Positions 9,400 to 20,228 of a stretch of DNA of 64,000 nt are shown piece by piece; positions within the stretch are counted from its first letter, which is position 1; every line of letters starts with the position of its first letter. Source of the stretch: Pseudoalteromonas sp. OOF1S-7 (lineage in GTDB: Bacteria > Pseudomonadota > Gammaproteobacteria > Enterobacterales > Alteromonadaceae); NCBI RefSeq assembly GCF_022347765.1, contig NZ_JAKRFZ010000002.1, positions 124,001-188,000 of the forward strand. Reading direction: 5' to 3'. Under the pieces are notes generated by a model, which did no database searches, had not been told where the DNA came from, and saw nothing but the letters and a program-made list of their open reading frames with translations. The position numbers were made by a program, and so were the translations under genes.

Positions 9400-11946
9400 T
9401 TACTCCTGACAAGATACAGAGGCATGTGTATCACCTGTAGGCTTGATACTTATGTCACTGAAAGACAAGCTCATATTACCAGAGGCTGAAAGTTCAAATG
9501 GCATCACCATTTGATCAAATGCCACCCCTTGTCTGGCAAAACATTGCAAATCAATCGTCAGTGTTTGCCACTGCTGAGCAGTCAGGCCCTGTAATTCAGC
9601 CGTGATATCGACATCAGAGCGGCAACTTCCCGGCTTATCCCCGTCACTTTCACAGTGCATGCCAATAAACGTTTTGTCTGCAACCGCATTGCCGCGCTTT
9701 ATTGTCATACTGAGCACGCCCGCAGATGCCTGATAACGGGCTAAATCCTCTCTGAAGCCGTTGCCACTGACAAACTGCACACCCGCTGTCGGGCCTTGCC
9801 AGTCGACTCTGAAAGCATCTTCCTGGATAGCCTTATCGATGGTTCGAAAACTCAGGCCGTCCAGTGCCATACTACTGGCACTGACAGCAAGGTTTTGCTG
9901 GCCCGAGAATAGTCGCATCTGCCACGGCTGCTGTGTTTTGCCATTGAATATCTCATACACGTCTGAGGTGTTGAGCGCAGTATCAACTTGCTCCGGCAAG
10001 GTATTACTCAGCACCGAAGGTTCGCCATAACTCAAACCAAACCCATAGGGTAACAAAGGCGCATAGTCCTTATCACCACGGTTAACCGGTTTACTCGGAT
10101 GTACTGGCCAGGAAAATGACAGGCGACCGCTAAAGTCATACTGTATTTCACCCTTGCCGTTTCTCAGTAACACATCGGCAACGGCCTCACCCTGAGAGCC
10201 CGGCAGCCAGGCTGCCACAAAGGCATCACTGGCATTAAGTTCAGGATTAATCCACATAGGTCTGCCACTGATAAACACCGACACCACAGGAATGCCTTGC
10301 GCCCTGAGTGACTTCAACAGGGCCAGGTCGCGTTTATTACCATGCTGATAAATCAGCGTTTCGCGGTCGCCATGCCCTTCGGCATAGGGCTCCTCACCAA
10401 ATACCACAATGGCTACATCCGGTTTGGTGTCAAACTCACCGTTTTCGCTTAGTTCAACCTCTCCCCCCGCCTGTTTTATCTGGTTTGCCAGTCCATCGAA
10501 AATCGACTGGCCACCCGGAAAATCGCTGTTCTGATTATTGGTGCCCTGCCAGGTAATGGTCCAGCCCCCCGATTGCTTGCCAATATTGTTCGCCGCGTCA
10601 CCGGCAATCAAAATGCGCTGATTGGGGGCCAGCGGCAACAGCTGCTGATTATTTTTAAGCAGTACCAGGGACTCCCGCACAGCCTGACGGGCGATGTCGC
10701 GATGTGCCTCGTGGCCAATTAACTGCGTATTGTTAGCATGCGGGCGATGTGCCGGGCTGGGTTTATCGAACAATCCTGCACGGAATTTTACCCGCAGAAT
10801 ACGACTTACCGCATCGTCGATACGCGCCATGGGAATAACCCCCGCTTTGACCTGAGCGATGGTGTTTTCCAGCAAAGGTTTCCAGGCATCGGTTGGGACC
10901 ATATACACATCCAGACCAGCATTGACGGCCTGCGGACAATTGTCATTCTGGCAACCGGGGATCTGACCATGGCCATTCCAGTCACCCACCACAAAACCAT
11001 CGAATCCCATTGTGTTTTTCAGCACGTCGGTCAGCAGGTAGCGATGGCCGTGGATCTTCTCACCCTGCCAGCTGTTGAATGACGCCATCACGGATTGTGC
11101 GCCCGCCGTCAGACCGCCCACATAACCCTGAGCATGGATATCAAACAGCGCTTGTTCAGCGTCGATATTATTGCCCTGATCGTCGCCCTTAACTGTGCCG
11201 CCATCGCCAAGGAAATGTTTCACGGTGCTTATCACCCGATCATAACCCAGGAAATCCTCATCAGCATGACCCTGCAAGCCGTGTACTATGGCTGCGGCAT
11301 AGGCTTTTACGATTTCGGGGTCTTCCGAATACCCTTCATAGGTGCGTCCCCAGCGATCATCACGTACCGTGGCAACCGTCGGCGCAAAGACCCAGTCAAT
11401 GCCCGTAGCCATCACTTCTTTCGCCGTTACCTGGGCAATTTGTTCAATCAGTTCAGGATTATTCGCAGCCCCCAGGCCGATATTATGAGGAAATAACGTG
11501 GCACCGATCACATTGTTGTGACCATGCACCGCATCGGTGCCCCACATAGTCGGAATGTTGATGCCATCCAGCGAGTCATCCACAGAGGCCTGATACATGG
11601 CTTCAGCGAGGTCAACCCAGTCTTTAACACTGGCATGTTTGTTATTGCCCGGAAATGCCCCGCCACCATTGAGGTAAGAGCCAAATCCGTAGCGGCGCAT
11701 ATCCTCCACCGTAATATCACGAATTTCTGGCTGGATCATCTGAGCCACCTTCTGCTCTAACGTCATCTTACTGAGCAAAGCCGCTACCTGACGCTCAATG
11801 TGGGGATCTTTGGCCACTTCAGACTGGATTGTGGGCCAGATTTCAATCCCCTTGCTCACTGCCCCAGGTTCAGACTGGCTGCTACATGCGCTAAGCACAG
11901 CGACGGCCAATACACTCAGTGACATTTTAATTGTTTTTTTCTTCAC
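9400..11946 (-). CDS. GH3 exo-beta-glucosidase lipoprotein, ExoP-like
   Basis: I chose the GTG at 11946 because GGAG lies 7 bases upstream and it leaves a 1-base gap to the permease stop. The resulting 848-residue protein begins MKKKTIKMSLSVLAVAVLSAC, with lipobox LSAC, so it is membrane-anchored. The GH3 (beta/alpha)8 domain contains catalytic nucleophile D322 (FVVGDWNGH). The GH3 C-terminal sandwich follows (~400-620) and then an ExoP-type carbohydrate-binding-like module (~660-840). ExoP enzymes remove glucose from beta-1,3/1,4-glucans. As last gene of the GH16-receptor-permease operon it probably degrades laminarin fragments to glucose. Confidence 0.92.
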   Translation of the reverse strand: MKKKTIKMSLSVLAVAVLSACSSQSEPGAVSKGIEIWPTIQSEVAKDPHIERQVAALLSKMTLEQKVAQMIQPEIRDITVEDMRRYGFGSYLNGGGAFPGNNKHASVKDWVDLAEAMYQASVDDSLDGINIPTMWGTDAVHGHNNVIGATLFPHNIGLGAANNPELIEQIAQVTAKEVMATGIDWVFAPTVATVRDDRWGRTYEGYSEDPEIVKAYAAAIVHGLQGHADEDFLGYDRVISTVKHFLGDGGTVKGDDQGNNIDAEQALFDIHAQGYVGGLTAGAQSVMASFNSWQGEKIHGHRYLLTDVLKNTMGFDGFVVGDWNGHGQIPGCQNDNCPQAVNAGLDVYMVPTDAWKPLLENTIAQVKAGVIPMARIDDAVSRILRVKFRAGLFDKPSPAHRPHANNTQLIGHEAHRDIARQAVRESLVLLKNNQQLLPLAPNQRILIAGDAANNIGKQSGGWTITWQGTNNQNSDFPGGQSIFDGLANQIKQAGGEVELSENGEFDTKPDVAIVVFGEEPYAEGHGDRETLIYQHGNKRDLALLKSLRAQGIPVVSVFISGRPMWINPELNASDAFVAAWLPGSQGEAVADVLLRNGKGEIQYDFSGRLSFSWPVHPSKPVNRGDKDYAPLLPYGFGLSYGEPSVLSNTLPEQVDTALNTSDVYEIFNGKTQQPWQMRLFSGQQNLAVSASSMALDGLSFRTIDKAIQEDAFRVDWQGPTAGVQFVSGNGFREDLARYQASAGVLSMTIKRGNAVADKTFIGMHCESDGDKPGSCRSDVDITAELQGLTAQQWQTLTIDLQCFARQGVAFDQMVMPFELSASGNMSLSFSDISIKPTGDTHASVSCQE

Positions 11947-11947
11947 T

Positions 11948-13195
11948 TTATTTCTCCGTGGATAGCAAAGCAGGTCGGTGTCCCTTAAGGCCAAAGTAAC
12001 CGATAAACAGGTAACACACTGCTGGAAGCAGGAAAGACAGTTGCACACCAGAGATATCTGCCATCATACCCTGAAGCAGCGGCACGATGGCGCCACCCAC
12101 AATGGCCAGGCACAATACACCTGCACCATGGCTGGCGCTGTCGCCCAACTTCTCAATGGCGAGGCTGAAAATGGTGGGGAACATAATTGAATTAAACAAA
12201 CCCACAGCAAGCACAGACCACATTGCCACAGGGCCTTCGGTCACTACTGCCAGACACAACAACACAATCACCATGAGTGCGTTGAATGCCAGCACTTTGC
12301 CTGCTGCAATTTTTTGCATGACCAGTGCACCGACAAAACGCCCAACCATGGCGCCGCCCCAGTAATAGGCAATGAGTTGCGCTGCCTGCGCTTCGTTTAA
12401 TCCGGCAATGCGCGGATCATGTAAAAAGTTCACCAGGAAGCTGCCAATCGCAACCTCAGCACCGACATATAAGAAAATCGCCACAGCACCCAGTTTGAGA
12501 TGTCTGTATTGCAGGGCCTTTTTCAGCGAAGGCGCGCCCTGCGGCTCTGCCCCCAATGACGGTAGCCTGATAAAGGCAAATACGATGGCCAACGCGGCCA
12601 GTGCGCCTGCAATCATCAGATAAGGAAATTGCACCGCTGAGGCATCGGCATGTGCCGGTTCGCTACTGCCGGAGAAAATTAGCCAGGCACCAAAAAAGGG
12701 CGCAACCGTTGTCCCCAGTGAATTAAATGCCTGCGTCATTGTCAGTCGTGACGAGGCGGTTTTAGCCGGGCCCAGCGCACTGACAAACGGGTTAGCAGAA
12801 ACCTGTAACACGGTAATGCCCGAAGCCAGTACAAATAAGGCGCCCAAAAACAAGCCATATACCCCCAGTTCAGCAGCGGGATAAAACAACAGGCAACCTG
12901 CACTGGCCACACTCAGACCTGTGATAATGCCCTTTTTAAATCCAATCCTGCCCACCAATATGCCTGCCGGGATGGAGACGATAAAATAGGCGCCAAAGAA
13001 GCAAAACTGCACCAGCATGGCCTGAGTATAAGTTAGGGAAAAAGCCCCTTTCAGATAGGGAATTAAGATGTCGTTTAAGCAGGTGATAAAGCCCCACATA
13101 AAAAACAAAGTGGTCAGCGTGAATAAGGCAAATCTATGCCCGTTACCCGGCTGCGCCTCATGCTGGGTATCCAGCATCACAGATGAACTAGCCAT
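11948..13195 (-). CDS. Sugar MFS permease, FucP/GluP (FHS) type
   Basis: This is a twelve-helix major facilitator of 414 residues. The N-terminal helix motif [23 protein letters not shown] splits into the pattern F-F-x-W-G-F-x-T-x-L-N-D-I-L-I-P typical of the fucose/glucose/galactose proton symporters, and the QVSANPF motif of that family is present. The ATG at 13195 is preceded by TTGGAAA; a longer frame from 13237 lacks support. It lies between the TonB receptor and the GH3 gene, so it should carry glucose or short glucans released in the periplasm across the inner membrane. Confidence 0.88.
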   Translation of the reverse strand: MASSSVMLDTQHEAQPGNGHRFALFTLTTLFFMWGFITCLNDILIPYLKGAFSLTYTQAMLVQFCFFGAYFIVSIPAGILVGRIGFKKGIITGLSVASAGCLLFYPAAELGVYGLFLGALFVLASGITVLQVSANPFVSALGPAKTASSRLTMTQAFNSLGTTVAPFFGAWLIFSGSSEPAHADASAVQFPYLMIAGALAALAIVFAFIRLPSLGAEPQGAPSLKKALQYRHLKLGAVAIFLYVGAEVAIGSFLVNFLHDPRIAGLNEAQAAQLIAYYWGGAMVGRFVGALVMQKIAAGKVLAFNALMVIVLLCLAVVTEGPVAMWSVLAVGLFNSIMFPTIFSLAIEKLGDSASHGAGVLCLAIVGGAIVPLLQGMMADISGVQLSFLLPAVCYLFIGYFGLKGHRPALLSTEK

Positions 13196-13227
13196 AATGA
13201 ATTTCCAACAAAAAATAGGACAAGCGG

Positions 13228-13260
13228 GCTCTGGCATCGCGCCGGGCGACGACCAGAGCT
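13228..13260 (-). other. Intercistronic stem-loop between receptor and permease genes
   Basis: GCTCTGG (13228-13234) pairs with CCAGAGC (13253-13259), and a GC-rich inner loop (GCGCCGGGCG) can pair further. There is no T-tract on the minus strand, so it is more likely an mRNA processing or stability element than a full terminator. Confidence 0.5.
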
Positions 13261-13269
13261 TACTCAGAA

Positions 13270-16227
13270 TTAATTAAACGTGTAGCGAAAGCCCAGCGCA
13301 TAGCGCGGCCCGTATTGGCGGGCGAACAGGAACTGGCGTTCATAACGGCCAAAACCCTGCTCGGTTTCATCATTGAGGTTCACGCCTTCGAAGAATACCG
13401 TCAGCTGCTGCGTCAAGTCGTAGTTAATGCTCATGTCCCACTGGCCAAAGGCCCTGGCAAACTGTGGCGGGTTATCCGAGGACCCCTGATCCTGGCCAAC
13501 CCCTATCAAATACTCATCGCGCCAGGCGTAAGTCAGTTTCACCGACAAGCCGTCCAGCTCATAAAACACCTGGAAGTTGGCAGAATCACTCAGTCCGGTC
13601 AGCGGAGTTTGCTGCTTAAGGCTGGACACATCAAACTCCACATCCCCATTCACAAAGGTGGCGTTGACACCAACACCGAAGCCGGTCTCGCCAATCAGAT
13701 GCTGCACAGCAACCTCAATACCATCTACCGACTTGGTGTCCGGGGCATTAAACGGTCGGGTAAAATCCCACACAATCAACGGATCTTCGGCGTTTGGTGT
13801 GATATACCCCTGCTCATTGAGTGTTGCGCCATTGGCCTGCATTTGTGCAAAAATGGCATCATTGGTGGCCTGCTCGCCACGGCTTTCGATGTCGGCAACC
13901 GCTTGTAACCATCTGGGCCCCTGATAAATATCGTGAAAACCATCTACGGTGGTCGAATTCACCTGACTTCCGATGAAGTTTTTCACCGACTTATCAAAGT
14001 ATCCAATGGCTGCATAGCTGCCCTCGCTGTAGTAGTACTCCAGGCTGAGGTCAAAGTTGGTCGACTCGAACGGTTGCAAGTTGGTATTACCTTCGCTGGC
14101 ATTGCGCGAACCGATTTTAGGGCTATTGGTAAGACTTCGGCCACCGACCAGGTCGCCAAGCGGCGCACGGGAAATGGTTTTACCCCAGGACAGTCGGGCA
14201 ACCAGCTCATCGGTAACATCCACGCGTAAGTCCACCATAGGTAACACCACGTCGTGCTCACCTTCAAGGGTAAAGAAGGCATCTCCGTCAGGTACATATT
14301 GGGTATGCCATTCACTGCCGCCTTTCCACCATACGGCCGTAGGCGTTGGCTGGAAAGTACTGCTGGTCACATCCGTTTGTTCGTAGCGGACACCGGCGTT
14401 TATCTGTACCGGATAGCTCGCAACCTCGAACTCCCAGAAGCTCGACAGATAGATACTGCTGGTTTCTTCTGTCACGCTGTCACGCGACAGAGTGCCCATG
14501 TCGTGATATGCCGTAGTCGCAAAATAATCTTTGCCGCCGAGTAATTCATTGGTCAAAAAGGCTTCAGAGCGGGCGGCAACCTCATCAAAGTCAAAGGTGT
14601 AGTAATAATGTGGCTGCAGCGCACTGCCACCGCCGTCAAATGCATTTAAAAAATCACTGGTGTCATGTTGAGTAAACATGCCGTCGGGGAACAACTCCGG
14701 CCAGGCAGGATTAAACAAGAAACCTCCAATCAAGCCACTCCAGGCGTTGGAGCCACTCATTTCCTGCTCTGTACGTGCCACACCAAACTTGATATTCACC
14801 AGTCCCCAACGGTCACTGAGGTTTTCCCATACGCCATCAAGCTGTAACTGCTCAACGGTCGCTTTACCGGGTGAATGTACAAACTGGCTAAAATGAGAGT
14901 CAATTTCACTGGCTGCCAGCTCGTTGGTGCCGTTTTTCCACAAAATCTCAGCATGGGGAATTTCGCCGCTGCGATAGTCATAGCGTTTGGTTGTTAACTG
15001 ATCCGACCCAAGCACCAAAGTGCCTTCACTGCCAAGACCAACGTCTGCGCCATTATCGGTTTCGCTTTGCGAATCGTGATAATCCAAAGTGAGGCTCAGC
15101 GCATCGCTGGCCTGCCACTGAACATTAAAGCCAATGGAGCGCTCTTTGACTTCGGTCGTCGAACGTGAGGCACTGAAAGAGCCATCGTTACCGCTGATAT
15201 CGGCATAAACCACAGTGCCGTTTTCATCCAGCTCATAGCCATTAATGTTGCCACCGTAGTCGTTCCACATCCCCCATGAAATGCCATTTTTACCGGTTAT
15301 GGATTTGGTCCCGGTATAGTCCAGGGTCATCACCAGAAAGTCACTGGGCGCATACTGAAAGACCACCTGACCATTGGTTCTTTCGCGCTGCAAATCGCTT
15401 ATCTGATAATTCATATCCCGTGGGAAGAAGTAATCCCCAGCTGGCACCCCTTGCTCATTCAGCGGGCGATTGTCGATAACGTTACCGGCCTCCAGGTTGG
15501 TGGGTAAATCCACATTTGCCTGCCAACCCTGAATGTTGGCACTTTGCTGCTGAAAGTCCCGCCGATGGTGATTGATGTTAAAACCAAACCCGATGGTTTC
15601 ATCCAAGAATGCATTGGAATATAAAGCAGAGACCTCTGGCGTGATGTCGTCACCCGCCACATTGGAGGAGTCATGAATGGCCTTGGCAGAAAAGGACATT
15701 TTCTCGGCGCCACTGTCGAGCGGGCGGGCTGTGACGATATTGACCGTGGCACCCAGGCCACCGGTTGGGTTATCTGCGCGCGCTGTTTTATAGACTTCCA
15801 GCGCCGTTACCCCGTCGGATGACAAGTTTTCAAAATTATAGGAACGACTGTTTCCCGTTCCCGGCATTTGTCTGCCATTGAGCGTGACCAAGTTAAAGTC
15901 GGGGCCGAAGCCACGCACGGTGATCTGACTGCCTTCACCATTACTGCGACTCACTGCCACACCGGTAATACGCTGCAAAGACTCCGCCAGGTTGGTGTCG
16001 GGAAACTTACCCATTTCTTCTGCTGAAATCGCATCCACCACGCCAGACATATCCCGTTTGACGTTCATAGAGCGGATCAAACTGCCCTTGATCCCACGTA
16101 CCTCGATAACCTCCGGCGTTTCTTCAGCAACCTGCGACGCAGCTTCCTCAGCTTGTACCATAGAAGTACCAAGTACCGCACCGATCAGAATCGCGACATG
16201 TGAGAGTTTATAATTTACTGTATTCAT
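13270..16227 (-). CDS. TonB-dependent receptor of the beta-glucan locus (TIGR01782-type)
   Basis: This 985-residue outer membrane receptor has a signal peptide ending near SMVQAEEA. The plug starts with [20 protein letters not shown] and contains [36 protein letters not shown] and [20 protein letters not shown]. These motifs and the size fit the TIGR01782 subfamily common in Alteromonadales, Xanthomonas and Caulobacter, often tied to sugars. The protein ends in [10 protein letters not shown], a proper terminal aromatic strand. It is flanked by a laminarinase and a sugar permease on the same strand, so it most likely imports laminari-oligosaccharides. Confidence 0.93.
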   Translation of the reverse strand: MNTVNYKLSHVAILIGAVLGTSMVQAEEAASQVAEETPEVIEVRGIKGSLIRSMNVKRDMSGVVDAISAEEMGKFPDTNLAESLQRITGVAVSRSNGEGSQITVRGFGPDFNLVTLNGRQMPGTGNSRSYNFENLSSDGVTALEVYKTARADNPTGGLGATVNIVTARPLDSGAEKMSFSAKAIHDSSNVAGDDITPEVSALYSNAFLDETIGFGFNINHHRRDFQQQSANIQGWQANVDLPTNLEAGNVIDNRPLNEQGVPAGDYFFPRDMNYQISDLQRERTNGQVVFQYAPSDFLVMTLDYTGTKSITGKNGISWGMWNDYGGNINGYELDENGTVVYADISGNDGSFSASRSTTEVKERSIGFNVQWQASDALSLTLDYHDSQSETDNGADVGLGSEGTLVLGSDQLTTKRYDYRSGEIPHAEILWKNGTNELAASEIDSHFSQFVHSPGKATVEQLQLDGVWENLSDRWGLVNIKFGVARTEQEMSGSNAWSGLIGGFLFNPAWPELFPDGMFTQHDTSDFLNAFDGGGSALQPHYYYTFDFDEVAARSEAFLTNELLGGKDYFATTAYHDMGTLSRDSVTEETSSIYLSSFWEFEVASYPVQINAGVRYEQTDVTSSTFQPTPTAVWWKGGSEWHTQYVPDGDAFFTLEGEHDVVLPMVDLRVDVTDELVARLSWGKTISRAPLGDLVGGRSLTNSPKIGSRNASEGNTNLQPFESTNFDLSLEYYYSEGSYAAIGYFDKSVKNFIGSQVNSTTVDGFHDIYQGPRWLQAVADIESRGEQATNDAIFAQMQANGATLNEQGYITPNAEDPLIVWDFTRPFNAPDTKSVDGIEVAVQHLIGETGFGVGVNATFVNGDVEFDVSSLKQQTPLTGLSDSANFQVFYELDGLSVKLTYAWRDEYLIGVGQDQGSSDNPPQFARAFGQWDMSINYDLTQQLTVFFEGVNLNDETEQGFGRYERQFLFARQYGPRYALGFRYTFN

Positions 16228-16258
16228 AATGACCTGCTTGAATAATTTTCGCTGTCTG

Positions 16259-16277
16259 GGCGTGGCAATGCCACGCC
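16259..16277 (-). other. Intercistronic hairpin between laminarinase and receptor genes
   Basis: GGCGTGGCA and TGCCACGCC are perfect 9-base arms around one base. There is no T-tract in the direction of the operon. It probably protects or processes the polycistronic mRNA. Confidence 0.55.
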
Positions 16278-16289
16278 ATCGGTTTGGTT

Positions 16290-18950
16290 TTATTGCGCTG
16301 CTACCATCACATTATCGAGCCGATATACAGCTCCTTCACCCTGCCCCCAGGCTGGGTAAATCATGATGATGTCAATGCCGCTGATATTCACCCCACCATC
16401 TTGCAGTGTCTGAAGTGGGAAAGTATAGGTCTGCCACTGGCCAACCTGAGGCGCCACCGCCTCCAGACTGTCGGTCAGATTAAGCTCCAGTGCAAAACTG
16501 GCATCCAGCGCTTCTATCTTAAACTTCCAGGGCGCACTGCTATCATTGGGCGCAGTCACAACCTTGAGATCAAACTGCACTGCACCTTTTTCAAGATAAG
16601 CAGACGCATCCAGATAGTGGCCATCTTCAGCAAACAAGCCCATTACCGTAGGCTCCCCGCCTACTTTAAATTCAGCCACCATGCCCTGAGTCATATCATC
16701 GTTTTCAAGTGTAGGGGTTGAACCACCACAACAGTCCCACAGCGACCATTTGGCTGCCACATCGTCGGCAAATAACACTTCCCCCGCAAAATCATCGGCC
16801 TGATTCGGGTCGTAAATTTTCACGTTATCTATGCGGTATATTGCACCTGCGCCCTGGCCCCAGCTGGGAAAAACCATTAAGACGTCAATTGCACTGATGT
16901 CCAGACCAGTTGCAACCAACTCGGTTAACTTAAACGTGTATGTTTGCCACTTGCCAACCTCAGGTACGGCTTGCTGGATACTGGTATCTAAAGTCAGCTC
17001 GGCTGCACTTTGCGCGCCCACCGATTCCGCTTTAAAAAACCAGGCTGCGCTGGCATCTTGTGGTGCACTGACCACCTTCATGTCAAACTCAATCACGCCG
17101 TTAGAGAGGATAGAAGACGCATCGAATGGCGCAGCTGTGACGCCTTCAGCCGTAATAAACTCTTGTCTGGAAATAAAACCCATCACGGTTGCCACGTCAC
17201 CGATTTTAAACTCTGCCACATTGCCATGGGCATCATCGTCTGGCTCAACCGTAGGGACGGTTCCACCACAGCAATCCCACATTGGCCAGGCCGGATTTTC
17301 GCTCTCTTCAAACACTGTCAAAGCGGTGGTTTTGCCTGGTGTCACAATCGCAACATCTGCGACACGATAAATTGCGCCTTCGCCACTGCCCCACGCCGGG
17401 AAAATAAGCAATGCATCAATACTACTGATGTCCAGCCCCTGCTCAGCCAATGTCTGAAGCGAGAACGTAAAGGTTTGCCATTGCCCAACCTCTGGCATGG
17501 CCCCTTCTGAGCTTTCAGACAAGGTCAGTTCAACCGCTTTCTCTGCGTTTGCGCTTTCTATTTTTAACATCCATGGCGCGTCTGTATTCGCAGGCGCAGA
17601 AGTCACTTTCAAATCGAAACGCACAACGCCTGACTCAATCAACGAAGAGGCATCGAACGGGCTGGGGCTGCCTCCCGCGTCCGACGCCATCGGATCACGC
17701 GAGATAAACCCATTGACCGTGGGCTCATTGCCCACGCTGAACTCGATGACTGTACCTGCTTCGTCGTCTTCCACCAGCGCTGGTACGCTGCCACCACAGC
17801 AGTCCCACGCAGGCCAGTCTTTATTGAGCTCACCGTCAAAGATTTGCAGGCTATCACCTGAGGTTGCAGGAGGGGCTGGGCTGGGTGCTTTGCCTTCAAC
17901 CAGCGCATCCTCTAAGGAATCCCACCCGTTGCGAATAGTGTCGCAGCCTTTGCCGGTTTGCGGGTTTTGCTGACACTGATAGACCCGTACATAATCCACC
18001 TCAAAGGTCTGTCCATTGGCAAAAGCGTCTGCATTTACGCCCGTCTCATTGACGGCTTCCGGCCAGTTACCACCTACTGCAAGATTCAGGATCAGATAGA
18101 AATTTTGATCAAACGGCGCGCTGTCCCAGTGCGTTACCAGCTCACCGCTGCCCTGATCATGATACTCGGCAAACCAGCCCCGATGTTTAAGGCTGAAGAC
18201 ATTGCCTTCACTGTCGTATAGAGGTTCGGACTGGCGTTGTGTTGCGTACAGGTAATCATCCACGTACCAGCGTATTTCACCTTCCTGCCACTCTAGAGCA
18301 TAGGTATGGAAATCATCGGCCGGATTAGCGCCGCCCGGCAGGCTATATGCTTTACCAGAATGCACATTGTCCGGCCAGTCTTTGCCATAATGTAAAGTGC
18401 CGTAGACCTGAGCCTCGGGTGCGCCATCCGCCCCTTGTGCTTTTAAATTGACCGCTTCAACAATGTCTATTTCACCAGAGTTAGGCCAGCCACCATAAAC
18501 TTCGTCCGTTGGCAGCATCCAAAATGCCGGCCAGCTGCCCTGCCCGCTTGGCAGTTTTGCCCGCATCTCAAATCGGCCATATTTAAAATCCGCTTTGTGT
18601 TTAGTAATCAAACGCGCCGATGTGTAGGGCTTTTCGGCGCCGTCCTGCGCGCTCAGTGCGACAATTTTCAATGTCCCGTCACTAACATATGAGTTAGCCG
18701 GGTCATCGGTATAGCATTGGCGCTCTTCATTGCCACCACCCTGGCAGTTCACTTCGTGCGTCCAGTTTTGGCTATTAATTTGTGACTCGTCAAACTCGTC
18801 CTGCCAGACAAGCTGCCAGTCACTGACCGGCGCCGCGGGATCTGTTTTGCTCAGATCGGTGCGCGTTTTAGCATCGCCGCCACAGCCGGTTAAACCAGCC
18901 AGTGTAAGCAGGACACTCACTGCGGTGAGGGATTTTGCAACTTTTATCAT
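16290..18950 (-). CDS. GH16 laminarinase lipoprotein with three C-terminal repeat modules
   Basis: The signal peptide ends in lipobox LTGC (residues ~20-23). The GH16 domain (~40-330) carries the catalytic motif E160-I-D162-I-V-E165 (SGEIDIVEAVN), so it is an endo-beta-1,3-glucanase type. A Pro-rich linker (APSPAPPAT) leads to three tandem modules of about 165-180 residues starting near 368, 545 and 723. Each has W-x2-WDCCGG at its start, PFDAS or YLDAS in the middle, VGxWQT(Y/F)TF and a closing Y-R-x-x-(D/N)-V strand. They look like beta-sandwich carbohydrate-binding modules related to the C-terminal domain of the GH3 enzyme in the same operon. As first gene of the operon it makes oligosaccharides at the cell surface. 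Confidence 0.92.
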   Translation of the reverse strand: MIKVAKSLTAVSVLLTLAGLTGCGGDAKTRTDLSKTDPAAPVSDWQLVWQDEFDESQINSQNWTHEVNCQGGGNEERQCYTDDPANSYVSDGTLKIVALSAQDGAEKPYTSARLITKHKADFKYGRFEMRAKLPSGQGSWPAFWMLPTDEVYGGWPNSGEIDIVEAVNLKAQGADGAPEAQVYGTLHYGKDWPDNVHSGKAYSLPGGANPADDFHTYALEWQEGEIRWYVDDYLYATQRQSEPLYDSEGNVFSLKHRGWFAEYHDQGSGELVTHWDSAPFDQNFYLILNLAVGGNWPEAVNETGVNADAFANGQTFEVDYVRVYQCQQNPQTGKGCDTIRNGWDSLEDALVEGKAPSPAPPATSGDSLQIFDGELNKDWPAWDCCGGSVPALVEDDEAGTVIEFSVGNEPTVNGFISRDPMASDAGGSPSPFDASSLIESGVVRFDLKVTSAPANTDAPWMLKIESANAEKAVELTLSESSEGAMPEVGQWQTFTFSLQTLAEQGLDISSIDALLIFPAWGSGEGAIYRVADVAIVTPGKTTALTVFEESENPAWPMWDCCGGTVPTVEPDDDAHGNVAEFKIGDVATVMGFISRQEFITAEGVTAAPFDASSILSNGVIEFDMKVVSAPQDASAAWFFKAESVGAQSAAELTLDTSIQQAVPEVGKWQTYTFKLTELVATGLDISAIDVLMVFPSWGQGAGAIYRIDNVKIYDPNQADDFAGEVLFADDVAAKWSLWDCCGGSTPTLENDDMTQGMVAEFKVGGEPTVMGLFAEDGHYLDASAYLEKGAVQFDLKVVTAPNDSSAPWKFKIEALDASFALELNLTDSLEAVAPQVGQWQTYTFPLQTLQDGGVNISGIDIIMIYPAWGQGEGAVYRLDNVMVAAQ

Positions 18951-19392
18951 AATGTGTGTTCCAACTAATCGTTCCGATTGTTGCGCAGCACAGACGTATT
19001 CTTTTCACAGTCTGGCACAAGGCCGCTGTTGTTGTTATGTGCGCGCTGCCATATAGGAATGCTAGCAACCTGCACTGTCCGTACTACCGGGAATGAGCAG
19101 CGAACCAGATGACCGGTTCGGACTGCGCCTGAGGGTATCCTGTAAAATTAACTGAAATGTTACAATGGAAACGCGCCATCACGGGCAACTGCTGCGACAC
19201 AAGAATGTGGGCCACAATAGTGCACGACAAGACGATACAAAAATAGGATGAAAGGTTAGCCTTATGTTTTCCTTGGCTTTTGGAAGGTATCGGGTACAAA
19301 TATATTGCACCAAAACTTGTAGTCGTTGCACCAGAAGAGGTAATACTTCTGGCTGCCGACTGATATTTCTTGTTTGTAGTAACGCGAATCAG
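18951..19392. promoter_or_regulatory. Control region upstream of the glucan operon
   Basis: This 442-base gene-free stretch lies between the LytT-type regulator stop and the laminarinase start. It must hold the promoter of the glucan operon. Two inverted repeats stand out: CGAACC/GGTTCG with 8 bases between (19101-19120) and CCAGAAG/CTTCTGG with 8 bases between (19331-19352). Either could be an operator or, for the second, the remains of a terminator, although no T-tract follows. I saw no confident -35/-10 pair. Confidence 0.4.
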
Positions 19393-20226
19393 CTAGCTCA
19401 GTGTTTTCTTTTTGGCAACAAATTGCTGTAATGCCTGACTATAATTGCGACTGACTTTGAGCTCCACCTGTCCTTTAAGCGTCACCAGGCTCTCGTTATT
19501 TCGCATAGGTTTAATCGCAGTGACATAACTTAAGTTAACTATGGTCGACTTATGGATCCGGGCAAACAGGCTGTCATCCAGCAACGTCTGTAGTTTTTTC
19601 ATGGTAATACGCAGGACATGGGTTTCTGACTCAGTGTGCACACACATGTAATCACCAGCAGCATCAATCCAGCGAATGGTATCCATGGGCACCAATACCT
19701 GTTCATTATCGCTGTTTTTAATGATCAACTCTCTGTCCTGCTTAGCAGGTAATGGGCGGTCTGTTTCCAGCCAGGACTCTAGCTCAGTTACCGCAAGGCC
19801 AGACGTTTGCGTGAGTGCCTGAAGTAACCGGTATTTTTCCTGCTCGGCCTGATGAGGCTGGCGGCGCTCCAGGATCCGAGTCACTGTTTTTTGTAACCGG
19901 CCGAGGTTTGCGGGTTTCAGGACATAATCAATGGCATTAAGCTCAAAGGCGTCTAATGCATAATCGCTGTAGGCACTGACAAATACCACCATGGGCAGTA
20001 CATCTGCCTGTATAGCCTGCACCACTTCAATGCCACTGAGCCCAGGCAGTTGCAGGTCAAGAAATAACACGTCGGGGCATAACTCATGACACAAGCGGAT
20101 CGCGTCATCGCCATTTTCGGCCTGACCAATGACTTCGACTTCCGGGATCTTGGCCAGTCTCAGACTCAATCCCTCCAGCGCGAGAGGTTCATCATCAACA
20201 ATGAGGGCTGTGAGTGGCTTTGTCAT
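19393..20226 (-). CDS. LytTR-family response regulator
   Basis: The receiver domain (residues ~6-120) has D11/D12, phosphoacceptor D57 (VLFLDLQLPG) and the switch Lys in YVLKPAN. The C-terminal LytTR DNA-binding domain (~165-270) shows DTIRWIDAAGDYMCVHT and FARIHKSTIVNLSYV, both characteristic. LytTR proteins bind short direct repeats upstream of targets. It follows its kinase gene with a 2-base gap and is directly upstream of, and co-oriented with, the laminarin operon, so control of that operon is possible but not shown. Confidence 0.9.
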   Translation of the reverse strand: MTKPLTALIVDDEPLALEGLSLRLAKIPEVEVIGQAENGDDAIRLCHELCPDVLFLDLQLPGLSGIEVVQAIQADVLPMVVFVSAYSDYALDAFELNAIDYVLKPANLGRLQKTVTRILERRQPHQAEQEKYRLLQALTQTSGLAVTELESWLETDRPLPAKQDRELIIKNSDNEQVLVPMDTIRWIDAAGDYMCVHTESETHVLRITMKKLQTLLDDSLFARIHKSTIVNLSYVTAIKPMRNNESLVTLKGQVELKVSRNYSQALQQFVAKKKTLS

Positions 20227-20228
20227 AA

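Noticed and set aside
19331..19352. Inverted repeat as terminator of the LytTR gene
   Set aside because: No T-tract follows on the minus strand, so it is listed only as part of the control region.
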